A stretch of DNA of 64,000 bases, from positions 60,182,773 to 60,246,772 of the forward strand of contig CM042157.1 in the NCBI GenBank assembly GCA_023376005.1. Direction: 5' to 3'. Both the position numbers and the translations under genes were made by a program. Source of the DNA: Doryteuthis pealeii. Taxonomy: Eukaryota > Mollusca > Cephalopoda > Myopsida > Loliginidae. The notes beneath the pieces are model-generated. The model did not search any database, was not told where the DNA came from, and worked only from the letters and a program-made list of their open reading frames with translations. Shown here piece by piece: positions 22,418-33,454 of the stretch (position 1 is its first letter; each line of letters starts with the position of its first letter).

Positions 22418-22805
22418 CTGAAATAAGAACAAGAAACAAGTCAATGAAAAATGTGTGAAACTTTCTATGTTACTTTGTGTTTAAATGATAAAATATATCA
22501 ATCACCATATTGTTAAGAAAATTGAAAATTGAGCCAGTTTGAGTAAAACAGATTTTGTTTTTAAATCATTGATTGAATTTGGTTTTCTATTTGAAGGAGA
22601 CATCTGAGACTTAATAAAGAGAATATATGATCAGGACTTGATCTTATGAACAAAAATTAAGAAGTTGGGGGGTCCACATTGACTGGCATGTTTCATGGTT
22701 GATAAGACCTATGTGGGACAGAGGAACATATATAAAGATATAATAAAAACAAAAGGTGATGTGGGTAAGATCCCAGCACAAGATGGACATCAAGCATAAT
22801 TCAAT

Positions 22806-22966
22806 GAGAGAGAGGGAGATAGAAAAAACTAGAGAGAGGGAGACAAAGAATGAGAGAGAGGGAGACAAAGAATGAGAGAGAGAGAGACAAAGAATGAGAG
22901 AGAGAGAAGAGAGAGAAGAGAGAGAGAGAAAAGATGAGAGAGAGAGAGAGAGAGAGAGAATGAGAG

Positions 22967-23014
<48 letters not shown>

Positions 23015-23330
23015 AAGAATGAGAGAGAGAGAGAGAGAGACAAAGAATGAGAGAGAGAGAGAGAGACAAAGAATGAGAGAGAGAGAGAGAGACAAAGAAT
23101 GAGAGAGAGAGAGAGAGAGAGAGAAAAGAGATGAGAGAGAGAGAGAAGAGAGAGAGAGAGACAAAGAATGACAGAGAGAGAGACAAAGAATGACAGAGAG
23201 AGAGAGAGAGACAGATAGAAATAATGAGAGAGAGAGAGAGAGAAATAATGAGAAAAGAATAGAGAAATAATGAGAAAAGAAGAGAGAAAAGAAGAGAGAA
23301 AGAACATGATAGAGAGTGAGAGAGAAAGAT
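22806..23330. repeat. (GA)n microsatellite beside exon i
   Basis: About 520 bp of GA repeats with interspersed gacaaagaatgagag units. On the transcript it is a CU tract that begins within about 20 nt after the exon i donor. Confidence 0.97.
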
Positions 23331-23345
23331 AAAATGCTGACTTAC

Positions 23346-23474
23346 TTCTTTGGCTGTGAGAGGTTTAATGATGCGTTCTGATCCGGAAGTGATTTGCCTG
23401 TTGCATAACCACATTTGCATTTCATCTTTATTTAAAGACAGCAAATCACACACAATGTCAAAATGGGAATTCTT
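23346..23474 (-). CDS. Myo5: Myo5 exon i (HCM loop, TEDS site)
   Basis: Residues 306-348: HFDIVCDLLSLNKDEM, WLCNRQITSGSERIIKP and LTAKE. The Glu in SGSER lies 16 residues before DALAK, the TEDS-rule position; Glu there is typical of class V and removes the need for phosphorylation. Only this 43-codon part of the surrounding long reading frame is real: past the GTAAGT donor the frame runs into a GA microsatellite. Confidence 0.95.
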
Positions 23475-23637
23475 CTGCAGAAACATGAAAAAAGAATGGA
23501 AATATTTTAAATGAAAAAATTTTAAAAAGCAAGTTAAAATACTAAATTACACTAGAAGAAGTAAAAATAGTGGGCAATATTTTGGTATGTGTTAGTCTGT
23601 ATCACATGACTGAAGCACTTCAAGCCACAGTAAGTTG

Positions 23638-24235
23638 GTTAGTTGGTTGGATTTTACAGCATGTCAACTCTTGTTGGGTCATTTTATGCCAAAGACATTT
23701 TGTTTTATTCATTCTTGTTGGGTATTCAATTTTTTTTCAAACTAAATTTTAAAAAAATTCAATTCTTAATACTCATTTTACTCATTTTTAAAATCTATTT
23801 AAACCATAGATGGGACCCTAATAAGTACTACCAGACCAACTCAAAGTGAACCTAGGAGTAAAGGTAATAAGGGGGTACTCCACATACCCCCAGAGTTCCA
23901 GGATTGGAACTTCACCATTAGATGCAGTTTAACGTTATTTTGACCCTAAGCCACTGCCTTCTAGCACATATGATAAAAAGGGTTTGTGGCTTGCCATAAA
24001 GGCAAAAGGGTTGCGACAATCATATAGATTTTAAGGCTTGACGTGACCAGTCTCTCCGATCACCCGTCTTGCCCAAGTGGAGTGTTCCAGGTCATGGAAT
24101 GCTCAGTCAAGATTCCGTCCTTAAGCATCATGGGTCGCCACCCACAGCAAACAGGTTGCCCTATTAGAAGGATTTTACCTTCTGCAGTGGTGCAGTCAGT
24201 ATATTCTTCTGCCCCAGCTGACAGGATGAGCTATG
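23638..24235 (-). repeat. Element D, near complete
   Basis: Tail hairpin (agcatgtcaactcttgttgg), T-rich middle, ggtcagagtggacc-like motif and the 5' block to ccccagctgacagg. Confidence 0.75.
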
Positions 24236-24349
24236 GTTGGTAGTATCATGGTTGTAGTTTCTCCTCTGCAGAGGTACAGTTGGTGTATTCTACAAACCAG
24301 CTGACAGAGCATATTAGTAGAAAGGTGAAAGTTTACCAAGTACACTGAC

Positions 24350-24462
24350 CTTTGATACACAGCATGTTGATTCATCTTCACCAGATTCAAACGCAATATT
24401 TCCAAGATGAAGAATGGCGCTGACAATGCCAAACATTTTCATCTGGTCATCTTCACTTATAC
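24350..24462 (-). CDS. Myo5: Myo5 exon h (ILHLGN segment)
   Basis: Residues 268-305: ISEDDQMKMFGIVSAILHLG followed by NIAFESGEDES. Equivalent to GI....Q..IF.ILAGILHLGN in class V. The acceptor is tttttcag, the donor GTCAGT; it ends at a codon boundary. Confidence 0.95.
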
Positions 24463-24603
24463 CTGAAAAACAGAAATACAAATATAAATTTTGATTAAAA
24501 TTTCTGACTGCCGACTAGCATATTGGCTAAGACAAACATTGAGAAACAAAGAACTTTAAAATGGTCTTTCAAACTTGGGTGTAGAGGGTTAACCACAAAT
24601 TTC

Positions 24604-24844
24604 AAACCATATGACCTTTAGGCACCCCTTTTGCTTTGCTGATTCATAAGTACATTTTTTCATTTACACTGTCAACATCCGGTTGTTTGTTAACAGTTGT
24701 TTTTAGAGATTTTTTTTTAATTATAAAACTAACCCCTAACCCTAACCCCTAACAAACAACTGGACGTTGATGGTGTAAATGAAAAAAATGTACTTATGAA
24801 TCAGCAAAGCAAAGCAAAAGGGGTGCCTAATGGTCATATGGTCC
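24604..24844. mobile_element. GG-terminal foldback MITE family 2, small copy
   Basis: 241 bp. Arms run from aaaccatatgacc to ggtcatatggtcc and include ggcaccccttttgctttgc and its complement. Perfect 8-bp flanks CAAATTTC at 24596-24603 and 24845-24852. The loop contains taacccctaaccctaaccc. Confidence 0.85.
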
Positions 24845-25084
24845 CAAATTTCTTTAAAAATGGAATCAAAAATTTGCCTTGCTATTTAGGCTGCAATCTA
24901 AATATCTATTAATTGTTACTATATGAGATGAATACACACAAAATAAAAAGTGATTTACAAATTATATTTAATTTTACGAAATTACGATTGACATTTTTCC
25001 CTTCGATTTAAACATTTTTAGTTTTAACTACATTGTTAGTCCTAAGGAATAATGCTATGTAATTATTGTATATCTCCAGTTTGA

Positions 25085-25870
25085 AGAATTATCTATATTA
25101 TATTTTTTTAAGTCACAATTCCCTTAGTTATTTATGTTACATTCTCCCTTTATTTTTTATTTAAACCTAAATTATTAATAAAATTGTTTTACATTATTAA
25201 TACTGTTGACCATATCTACATGATATTTTCCATGTACCCCACTTGTACGGGTCAGGCACAAAGGCCCTATTTATGTGGGACCACCCACAAGCCGAGACTC
25301 ATGGGGTGGCGGGTGAAAAATTGCGTCGATCCCGTTGGCATTCCCCCTCAAGGGGGGCGCCTCAGGCGCTGGGCAATAAACCCAGCCCTGCCCCTTTAAA
25401 TCAAGGGGGTAGGTGTTGCCTGGGGGGATGGCCCCCTGGGATCGACGCTGTTAACTATAGCAATGGTCCAGAGGCCGAAGCCACTGTTGACCATATCTAC
25501 ATACTAAAAACATGCAATTGTATTTATATATACAACAAAATAGTGATTTACAGTGTGAATGGAAGGCTAATTTGCATATTGATATTAAAAATTTGATTTT
25601 AATAAATATGTGCTTAATATTATTGATTTCTAATTGTTTGGTTTTATCTTATGAATATGAGCAAAAATCTCAGGGATAAATCTTAAAAGAAATCTATTAA
25701 CAAGAAGAAATAACTGTAATTTTATTCTTTACTTCTTATTTTAACCAAATAGTGAAATTAGGAAAATTTAGCAATGAAAGACAGGAGTGATGGAAGAGTA
25801 AGCTTCATTTGTTCTATATTTTGATTCAAATCTTTTTATCTGCATTCTTATTTAGTTTCATTAGCCTTTA
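25085..25870 (+). mobile_element. Helitron-like element F, interrupted
   Basis: Follows the 14190 copy (acattattaatactgttgacc ... gtgaatggaaggctaatttg ... gcattcttatttagtttcat) but is split by the GC-rich unit at 25221-25482 and truncated at 25867 by a hairpin tail. Confidence 0.6.
25221..25482 (+). mobile_element. GC-rich retroposed unit G
   Basis: About 260 bp, far more GC-rich than its surroundings. It lies between two copies of actgttgaccatatctacat (about 25201-25220 and 25483-25502), a 20-bp target duplication. Other copies are at 38870-39030 (partial) and 62895-63180 (minus). Confidence 0.8.
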
Positions 25871-25911
25871 ATGGCATATCAACCCTTTTGGGTTATTTAA
25901 TGCCAAATCTG

Positions 25912-25965
<54 letters not shown>

Positions 25966-26179
25966 TTGTTTTAAGAAATAATTTTCATTAACTTCATGTG
26001 TATTGATTATATATTTTTTTCTTTTTAACCTCTCATATCCTTTTTTTTTCTTTTAATGTTGCTTCTCTTTCTGTTCTAATCAAGTTTGGGTTAATCCAGA
26101 CATTTTCTTTTCCATTTTCAATTTTCCTACCAAATTTATCGTTGTGTAAAAATTTTACATAATATTTAGATAAATTTAA

Positions 26180-27195
26180 TTTACATTTGCATCATCTCTG
26201 GTGAAACATCATTGCTTTTCAAACACACTAACAGAGATGCTGATAGGTACACGTCCAGTGTCCCTGATGCATAAAAATCTAAAAAAACGCAGTAAAATCA
26301 TATCCATACATTGGTAATTTGAACATTAGTTACATAAATAAGAGTAACCTCCCCTTGTTTGTTTCACTTTGAGGAAGCCATATGTTTTGGTTGGTCATTT
26401 TCATTTCACCGTAAATCTACACTGAAAATACAAATTTGTTCGAATCAATACAACTGCATGTTTTAAACACAAAGATATCATAAAATGTGTTCTTAATAAC
26501 AATTAAGTTCATTTCAAATAATGCGCAAGCACAATTAAGAACACATTTTATGATATTTTTGTGTTAAAACATGCAGTTGTATTGATTTGTATTTTCAGTG
26601 TAGATTTACGGTGAAATGAAAATGGCTGACCAAAACATACGGCTTCCTCAAAGTGAAACAAGGGGAGGTTACTCTCATTTATGTAACTAATGTTCAGATT
26701 ACCCATACATCTCAGGGACGAATGTAGGGATGCAATTTTTTCATAAAAAATCCCAATACATTTCACACAATCAGCCTGTAACAGTTCAGGGATGTGAGTT
26801 CCCCCTTAATTGGCAGGAAGTAGCTGCATTTTTTATAAAAGAAAATTTCCACTGCTAACATCACAAAAGAATTTCTGGCCTTGTGTTTAACTCAGGAGTC
26901 CTGCTGTAAAAGCTCCTGTTTTTTTGTTTGTGTTTTTCTTTTTTCTTCCCCTATCATTTCAAATGAACTGTAAAGATAGTTAACCACTTTCTTTGAAAAT
27001 TTAATTTTGTGAGAAGGGTAATGAGATAATACACTTCAATATTTTCTTAGAAACAAATTACACGGGGTACAAGGTAGTGGCTAGATGGGGTAAGAAGCTT
27101 TAATTGGGACCCATCCTGGGGACTCATTCAAATCAAATCCATGAGTCCCAGGACTCAATAAATTAAAAAAAAAACTATCAGCATCACTTCATTAA
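26180..27195 (+). repeat. Repeat H carrying MITE copy 2
   Basis: Body from agatgctgataggtacac through gggacccatcctggggactc to ctatcagcatcact. Two related copies, 46400-46800 (minus) and 60880-61165 (plus), lack the MITE and show the empty site. Confidence 0.7.
26313..26703. mobile_element. GG-terminal foldback MITE, copy 2
   Basis: 391 bp with arms ggtaatttgaacattag / ctaatgttcagattacc. Flanks CATACATT (26305-26312) and CATACATC (26704-26711) form an 8-bp target duplication with one difference. Confidence 0.9.
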
Positions 27196-27231
27196 TATAA
27201 GGGATCCATCTCAAATATATTATTTGCTCAC

Positions 27232-27339
27232 CAAGCTCTGTGAATGCACTCCTTGTCTTTATGAACAAATCAGCATCATCAATTTCCTGGATGTGCGGAC
27301 TTTCTCCTTGGTTTGTGTAGAGAAACTTATCCTGATGGG
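27232..27339 (-). CDS. Myo5: Myo5 exon g (upper 50K)
   Basis: Residues 232-268: KFLYTNQGESPHIQEIDDAD and TRSAFTELG. This corresponds to the class V stretch Y..QGG.P.IEGVDDA....TR.A..LLG. Borders are cttttcag and GTGAGC, and both split codons (Thr, Gly) join. Confidence 0.94.
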
Positions 27340-27489
27340 CTGAAAAGAATCAAAGAAAAAAGATTAATGACAAAGATAGAAAAATAAAGATAAATGGCAA
27401 CACTGTATTAAAAAAAAAAAGAGTTATGAAATTATTTCATCATGAGCTAGCTTCATTCAAGCATCCTTTATTTAGTCTGGTCTCACACA

Positions 27490-27745
27490 TGTCATTTTCC
27501 AAGGCAAAACATTTCTGGGACATTTTATATATACAGGATGTCCTGTTCTGGTGTAATGGTTAGCAAGCTAGTCTTGCAACTCTTACTATTGAAAAGAAAG
27601 TTCAATCCTTGCTAAGTATCTTTTTCCAAGGCAGAAAATTTCAAAGGCATTTTATATATACAGTGTCCTGTTCTGGTATAATGGTTAGCAAGCTAGTCTT
27701 GCAACTCTTACTATTGAAAAGAAAGTTCAAACCTTGCTAAGTGTC
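27490..27745 (+). repeat. Tandem pair of tRNA-like heads
   Basis: A unit of about 125 bp occurs twice. Each has ggtgtaatggttagcaagc (A-box-like) and aagttcaatcc (B-box-like) but no mature tRNA fold. Confidence 0.7.
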
Positions 27746-28439
27746 TCATAATTGTGATCTTATGTCAAATTCTACCTGTAGGTTAATTTTTTTTTAAATC
27801 TAGGGTGAATCAAAACTTTTGCAATATTTTGGTAGCTTGTTTCCTTTATTCATCAAATTACAACAAAACAGCCTAGAATTCAAGCCACCTTTCTCCCAGT
27901 TCTTTGATACCATGGTGTTACCAGATCTTGTCCTTTGAGGTGAAGAACTCCTTCACTGAAGCTTCCACTTCATGAGCACAGGAAGTCATGGATCTGAACA
28001 AGTAATAATGCAAGGTAACTAGTTACAAGTTTATTCCAAAAACTAGCGTATATGCAAATATTGCAAAACTTTTGACTCACCCTAGTAAAATTACAAATAT
28101 ATGAGAACCAGAATCAAATGCAAAATTTTCTTTTTCTACAATAATATTGCAATATTGAGTGTATGTGTGTGGAACACTGTTGGAAAAGAAAGGACAAACT
28201 TTTGTTGTAGGCTGCCGAAACACTGAATCTTTCAAAGCCTCCATGCTTCCTGTAGTCTGCCGACACTATACCTGATGCCACTCTCCACACACATATGCAC
28301 ACACGTGCACACAAACATGCATATTACTACTGTAAACTGTTCATGTTCCTGACACTAACACATTATTCTGTGTACTTGACATGAGACTTTGATGAGTTGT
28401 GGTGCACCTGAGCACTGTACACAATAAATTTCATCATTA

Positions 28440-28610
28440 TTATTATAAGTGACATTCTTATATGGACACACCAGTGTAGGCTGACCAGCAAAAACCTACA
28501 TCAATCAGTTCTTAACAGATTCTGGATGCCGTGAAGAAGACCTGCCACGGGTTATGACCAATAGTGGCAGTTGTTAAGAATGAGTCATAAAATCTGTGCT
28601 AAGAGTGTGA

Positions 28611-28630
<20 letters not shown>
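28440..28630 (+). pseudogene. LINE 3'-end fragment
   Basis: Reads SDILIWTHQCRLTSKN, a decayed form of the ISDVLLW..THG...GRP motif at the C-terminus of a non-LTR retrotransposon reverse transcriptase. Ends in a TA microsatellite. Confidence 0.5.
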
Positions 28631-28660
<30 letters not shown>

Positions 28661-28924
28661 TAGTAGTCTTCTTATATGATTGTGCATGTGTGTCTCTAAT
28701 ATCATGATTTATATTCAATTAAACTTTCATGCATATCTATATACCTATGTCAGTGTGTGTATCAATAAATTTAAAAAGAGAAGTTGATGTGTATCAATAA
28801 ACTAGTAGTAGTAATTTTCATTAACTCTGAATAGTTTGTAGATAAATAATTTTGTTTGGTTTTATGAACAGGTAGAAATAATTTTTATTTTAGGTATTTC
28901 ATTAATTTCATGAGTATTAATAAA

Positions 28925-29335
28925 TTGGTTTAAATGATTTTCATTAACTTCATCTGTATTAATAACTAGGTAGAATTAATTTTCATTAACTTCATCTGTA
29001 TTAATAACTAGGTAGAATTCATTTTCATTAACTTCATCTGTATTAATAACTAGGTAGAATTCATTTTCATTAACTTTATCTGTATTAATAACTAGGTAGA
29101 ATTAATTTTCATTAACTTCATCTGTATTAATAACTAGGTAGAATTAATTTTCATTAACTTGCAAACAGATCTATTTGACCCATAGATGGGACTAACAGGT
29201 ACTACCATTCTGGATCAGAGTGGACCTGGGAGCACTGGCAATGAAGAGGTACTCCACATACATCCTGAGTTCCAGAATTGAAACCTCACCAATTAGATGC
29301 AGTTTAGCATCATACTCAGGACAGACTTTAAGATG
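28925..29335 (-). repeat. Element D with 42-bp tandem expansion
   Basis: About five units of a 42-bp repeat (taactaggtagaattaattt, then tcattaacttcatctgtatt) followed by element D sequence (gacccatagatgggactaac...). The same unit appears singly in other D copies. Confidence 0.8.
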
Positions 29336-29422
29336 GGTGCTCTCTTTTTGCTGTTTGTAGGAACTATCACAGTCACTCACTTGCATCCACAATGAAAGCT
29401 GAACAAAAAGGGTAAAACTTAC

Positions 29423-29517
29423 TGAGTTGGAATGATTTTAATTCTGCGCATTTTGAAGATGCACACAGCTGGTAGAAGATATGATAATTTCTTTCATTAG
29501 GTGCTTGAAACACAACC
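29423..29517 (-). CDS. Myo5: Myo5 exon f (FYQLCA segment)
   Basis: Residues 200-232. Contains [19 protein letters not shown], conserved in myosin motors (family [19 protein letters not shown]). The donor CTCA|GTAAGT is phase 1; the acceptor is tttttcag. Confidence 0.96.
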
Positions 29518-29599
29518 CTGAAAAAGAAGAAAGAATAGTGATTGTTAGTAAAACAAGCAAAGCAACAACAAAAAAGAAAAATATTCAACCCCTTAGACT

Positions 29600-29975
29600 C
29601 TAACAAAATACTTGGAGACTTGTACAAAAATGCTGTGCAATGTCTTGAACAAATCCTGGAAGCAGCACCCAACGAAAAAAAAAAAAAAAAAAGAAGAAAA
29701 ACAGCTGTGCAGCTACTTACCTCCTATCACACAAACCATCCAAGTAAAATGAACAAGATATGCTAGACACTGCTGGAGAAGCAAGGACGAACTCATAAGT
29801 GACGTTCTCCTGTGGACACAAATGTGTAGGCCAACCAGCAAAATATAGATCAATTAGCTCTGTGTGGATACTGGATGCCATGTTGATGACCCTTCCAGTA
29901 GTGATGGCTGATACAGACAGGTGGCAAGGAAGAGTTATGGAGATCCATGCTGCCAGCATGACTTGATAATGATAA
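29600..29975 (+). pseudogene. LINE reverse transcriptase C-terminus
   Basis: In one frame, with stops: TRYARHCWRSKDELISDVLL then WTQMCRPTSKI and LCVDTGC. This is the C-terminal region of a non-LTR retrotransposon RT shared with the copies at 34680 and 38105. Confidence 0.7.
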
Positions 29976-30024
29976 TCAAAGTTTCACCCCTTCATATCAA
30001 TATCTTATCTACTGAAAGTTATGT

Positions 30025-30080
30025 CCAGTATTTGATTGATTGATTAAAATGGCATGTCATCTCATCTAGGGTTATTTTAT
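30025..30080 (-). repeat. Hairpin tail with (AATC)n end
   Basis: ttgattgattgattaaaatggcatgtc, then a decayed partner arm (gggttattttata). Confidence 0.55.
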
Positions 30081-30236
30081 ACATACATGTTAGTTTTTTG
30101 TTGTTTTGTAGTTTCTAATAGGCTATTGGACTCAACTCCACTTAATTCTAACTCTACTTTTCCAAAGTTGTCTGGTCATGTGACCCTCTAAGCCAATGAG
30201 AGGCCCCATTCCAGATGAACCTGAGGTAACACTTTG

Positions 30237-30465
30237 TTAATCAAACTAAGTGATCAAGGGACTTTATCCCCTTTTCACTAGTGCTAGATCAGGGAGATTG
30301 TTTTTGCATCTGAGGTGGAGTGCCACAACAACCATCAACTCTCCACTTTACCACACAGATCCAAGCTGTGCTACTCATGCAAGTTGGCAAGAGCCAGTAT
30401 TGAATCTGGAACTGTGTGGTACCTAGGCAGGTGCTCTACCAACTGAGTTAAACTGGCCCCTCACT
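30237..30465 (-). mobile_element. tRNA-derived SINE A
   Basis: Reverse copy with body (ctgaggtggagtgcc, cacacagatccaagctgtgc) and head rc (gctctaccaactgagttaaac). Same sense as Myo5; ends about 90 bp downstream of exon e. Confidence 0.85.
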
Positions 30466-30555
30466 TGCTAAAAATGATAGGCTATGCCTATCTATTAAAT
30501 GACATGACCAGAAAGCATTCCAATATAGCATTAAAAAAGCATTATAGTTTCTTAC

Positions 30556-30686
30556 CTTGACTTCTCTAGTAAATAGGTCTTCATATTAGCACCAATGATA
30601 TAATTCCGAGTGCCAAATGCAATTTGGATGTATTTGCCAAATCTGCTACTGTTGTCATTTCTGATGGTTTTGGCATTTCCAAATGA
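30556..30686 (-). CDS. Myo5: Myo5 exon e (switch I)
   Basis: Residues 157-200. Contains switch [17 protein letters not shown], which coordinates Mg-ATP, then [15 protein letters not shown]. One substitution (Ile for the more common Thr after NAKT) falls at a variable position. The acceptor is ctttccag, the donor GTAAG; the terminal Arg codon is split. Confidence 0.97.
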
Positions 30687-31372
30687 CTGGAAAGAAATAA
30701 AGAATTGGAATTTAACATAAATAATCAATTAAAACAACAACAAAAAAAACGAAATTATGTATTTTAAAATGTAAGGAAAACATGTCCGGATCAACCCATT
30801 TTCACTATATATTAGCTTATATTTTTTTTTAAATTTAAAAAAAAAAAAAAAAAAAAATATTTTGTACAAACCCTTAAAACTAGTAAAATAAAATTGCAAA
30901 TAGTGTTTATAGCATGATAATATACAATCTCATTATATCTGGTAAGTGCTAAGCTGGAACTTTTTGGCAAAATTAGAAAAAAAAAAAAAAAAAAAAAAAA
31001 AATCGATGTTAAAATCTAATAAAAACACGTTAAATTCTGAATTCAAACCTGGTAAAATCTGCAGCATCTTGCTCATTGGGTTTAGCCTAGCATTACTCAT
31101 AGGTGAATATACAGTTGCCTAGAGCGCTACGAATTCAGGGAAAATTTGGATAAAATTAAAAAGGAAAGGAAAACTGTGGTGAACACTAATTTATTGACTT
31201 AATGTAATAACAATAATTGGTTATTTGCAATGGATGAAGTAATAAAGCCACAAGATGAAAATTATGTTATCAATGTTTTGAGAGTTAGAAACAATATAGT
31301 AATGGGTTACTGTACTTCTATTAGCTTAAATTAATAAAAACGAAAAACCTTAATACAAACTCTAAAAACTAG

Positions 31373-31778
31373 GGTAATCTTAACATTAGTTATATAAATG
31401 AGAATAACCTCCCTTGTTTGTTTTACTTTGAGGAAGCCATATGTTTTGGTCGGCTATTTTCATTTACCCATAAATCTACAGTGAAAATACAAATTTGTTT
31501 GAATCAATACAACTGCATATTTTAACAAGAAAATATCATAAAATGTGTTCTTAATTGTGCTTGTGCATTATTTGAAATTAACTTAATTGTTATTAAGAAC
31601 ACATTTTATGATATTTTTGTGTTAAAACATGCAGTTGTATTGATTTGAACAAATTCGTATTTTCAGTTTAGATTTACGGTGAAATGAAAATGGTCCGACC
31701 AAAACACACAGCTTCCTCAAAGTGAAAAAACAGGGGGGGGGGGCTACTCTCATTTATGTAACTAATGTTCAGATTACC
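31373..31778. mobile_element. GG-terminal foldback MITE, copy 3
   Basis: 406 bp, arms ggtaatcttaacattag / ctaatgttcagattacc. Flanks AAAACTAG and AAAACTTC (six of eight match) are consistent with an 8-bp duplication. A run of nine or more G lies in the right arm. Confidence 0.85.
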
Positions 31779-31789
31779 AAAACTTCTTT

Positions 31790-32545
31790 ACAAATAAAAT
31801 AAATAAATAGATCAAATGAACCTTTAATTCCTGCCTTTAAATTTATCTCCAGGCCCTATAAATACACCCGTTTGTCATGAATATCTGCATGAAAAGCTAA
31901 TATGACAAGATTAGTTTGGATGCTCCATACTTGCGACCTTATGTCACATCCTACAAACAGGTTGAGTAAATAAATACCTATAACTAGATTGCTGGGTCAG
32001 ATGATTGCTTATTTTCCATATACACTGGAGAGATACGTTCAAATTTGATAAAAACCTAAATTTTGAATACTGATGTTCAAGTTGAACATGATCAGTGAAA
32101 CACAATCTTCTAATTCCTCACATTCAGCTATTTAAAATAAACTTAGTAAGTATCCACAAGGGACGTAAAATATTTTCAAGCGGAGGCGAGTTACTTCCCT
32201 TAGATTCTTCTTTTTTTTTTTTTTTCAAAGAAAAATAAATGTGATATTTGTCATTAAAAATTGAGGAAATGGAGTCTAATATCTTGATATTTTATTTTGG
32301 GGCATAAACTAACGAGGGAAAAAATTTGCTTAAAAAATTTTAAGTTTTCAATATAGAAAAGAGACATATTCTGGACTAATTTCTGTATATTTGCATGTAT
32401 TTTTAAAGAATTCAAAATCAAAAATTTAAAAAAATTAATTTATTCTTTCTTTGAATAAATCTAATATTCATGAGGGATATCGAAAAATATAAGTCAAAAA
32501 GCATTACTAATTTAACATATTCATTACTATACAATTAAAAATATT
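31790..32545. other. AT-rich intron, no gene seen
   Basis: No coding segment or recognisable element apart from poly-T/poly-A runs. Confidence 0.4.
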
Positions 32546-32547
32546 GG

Positions 32548-32890
32548 CACTCATGGTGTAATGGTTATCATCGTGAGAAATGGACATTGCGAGCAGAGAT
32601 CAAAACCTGGACAAGGCTGTTTGCATTTCACATAGAACTAATACGTAAAACGTACCACCACTCCAGGTCAGAGTGGACCTGGGAATAAAGGTGATGAAGG
32701 GTACTCCACACTCCCCAGAGTTCCAAAATTGGAACTTTAGCATTAGATGCAGTTTAATGTCATACCCAGAATACTAAGACTCTCAGCCACTGCCTCCTAA
32801 GCATATCTATGATAAAAAAGGTTGGAGATTGTCATAAGGGCAATAGGGTGGGGACAATCATATAGGTGCTAGGGTTTTACATGACCAACC
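32548..32890. repeat. SINE B head joined to element D
   Basis: Plus-strand SINE B head (catggtgtaatggttatcatc ... in two parts; B box atcaaaacctgg) breaks into element D (taccactccaggtcagagtg onward) at about 32645. Confidence 0.6.
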
Positions 32891-32919
32891 ATGTGGCAAA
32901 TGAGGATGAGTAAATACCT

Positions 32920-33025
32920 ACACATGGTGTAATGGTGATCATTAAATGAAATTGACCTGGAAACCCAAGTTCAAATCCTGGATGAGGACAATAGTCCGAA
33001 TAACGCATATAATACCAATTGAGGT
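32920..33025 (+). mobile_element. SINE B head fused to SINE E tail
   Basis: Head (atggtgtaatggtgatc, caagttcaaatcctgg) continues directly into the SINE E end (gatgaggacaatagtccgaa). The shared GATGAGG at 32981-32987 is the junction. Confidence 0.75.
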
Positions 33026-33454
33026 TCATACACAAAAATCTATTGAATCAATTAAAAAGAAATATATTTAAAGAAAAAAAAAATCCACTCCAGGTCAGAG
33101 TGGACCTGGGAGTAATGGCAATAAAAAGATATTCCATACTCCATACATCTACAGAACTGGAACCTCATCATCAAAAGCAGCTTAAAATCTATTGAATTAA
33201 TTAAAAAGGGCAGACTGGGTTCTTTAGCATTGTTATGGCAACTGGTCTATGATTGATTGATTTTAATGCCATGTCAACTTGTCCAGGGTTATTTTATGTT
33301 TAGCGGTTAGGGAATTGTGTCCATTGTATATTTATATTTACATTTTTATGTAGTTGTTTCTCAAGAGGTTTTTGCACAGTTATATGATATCAAGTATTCC
33401 TATCTAATATGAATAATTTGAACATAGTATGGTTTCAAGTACTCCTATCTAATA

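Noticed and set aside
22644..23486. 280-residue minus-strand open frame rich in Ser-Leu
   Set aside because: Only 23346-23474 is a real exon; the rest is translated GA microsatellite and flanking intron.
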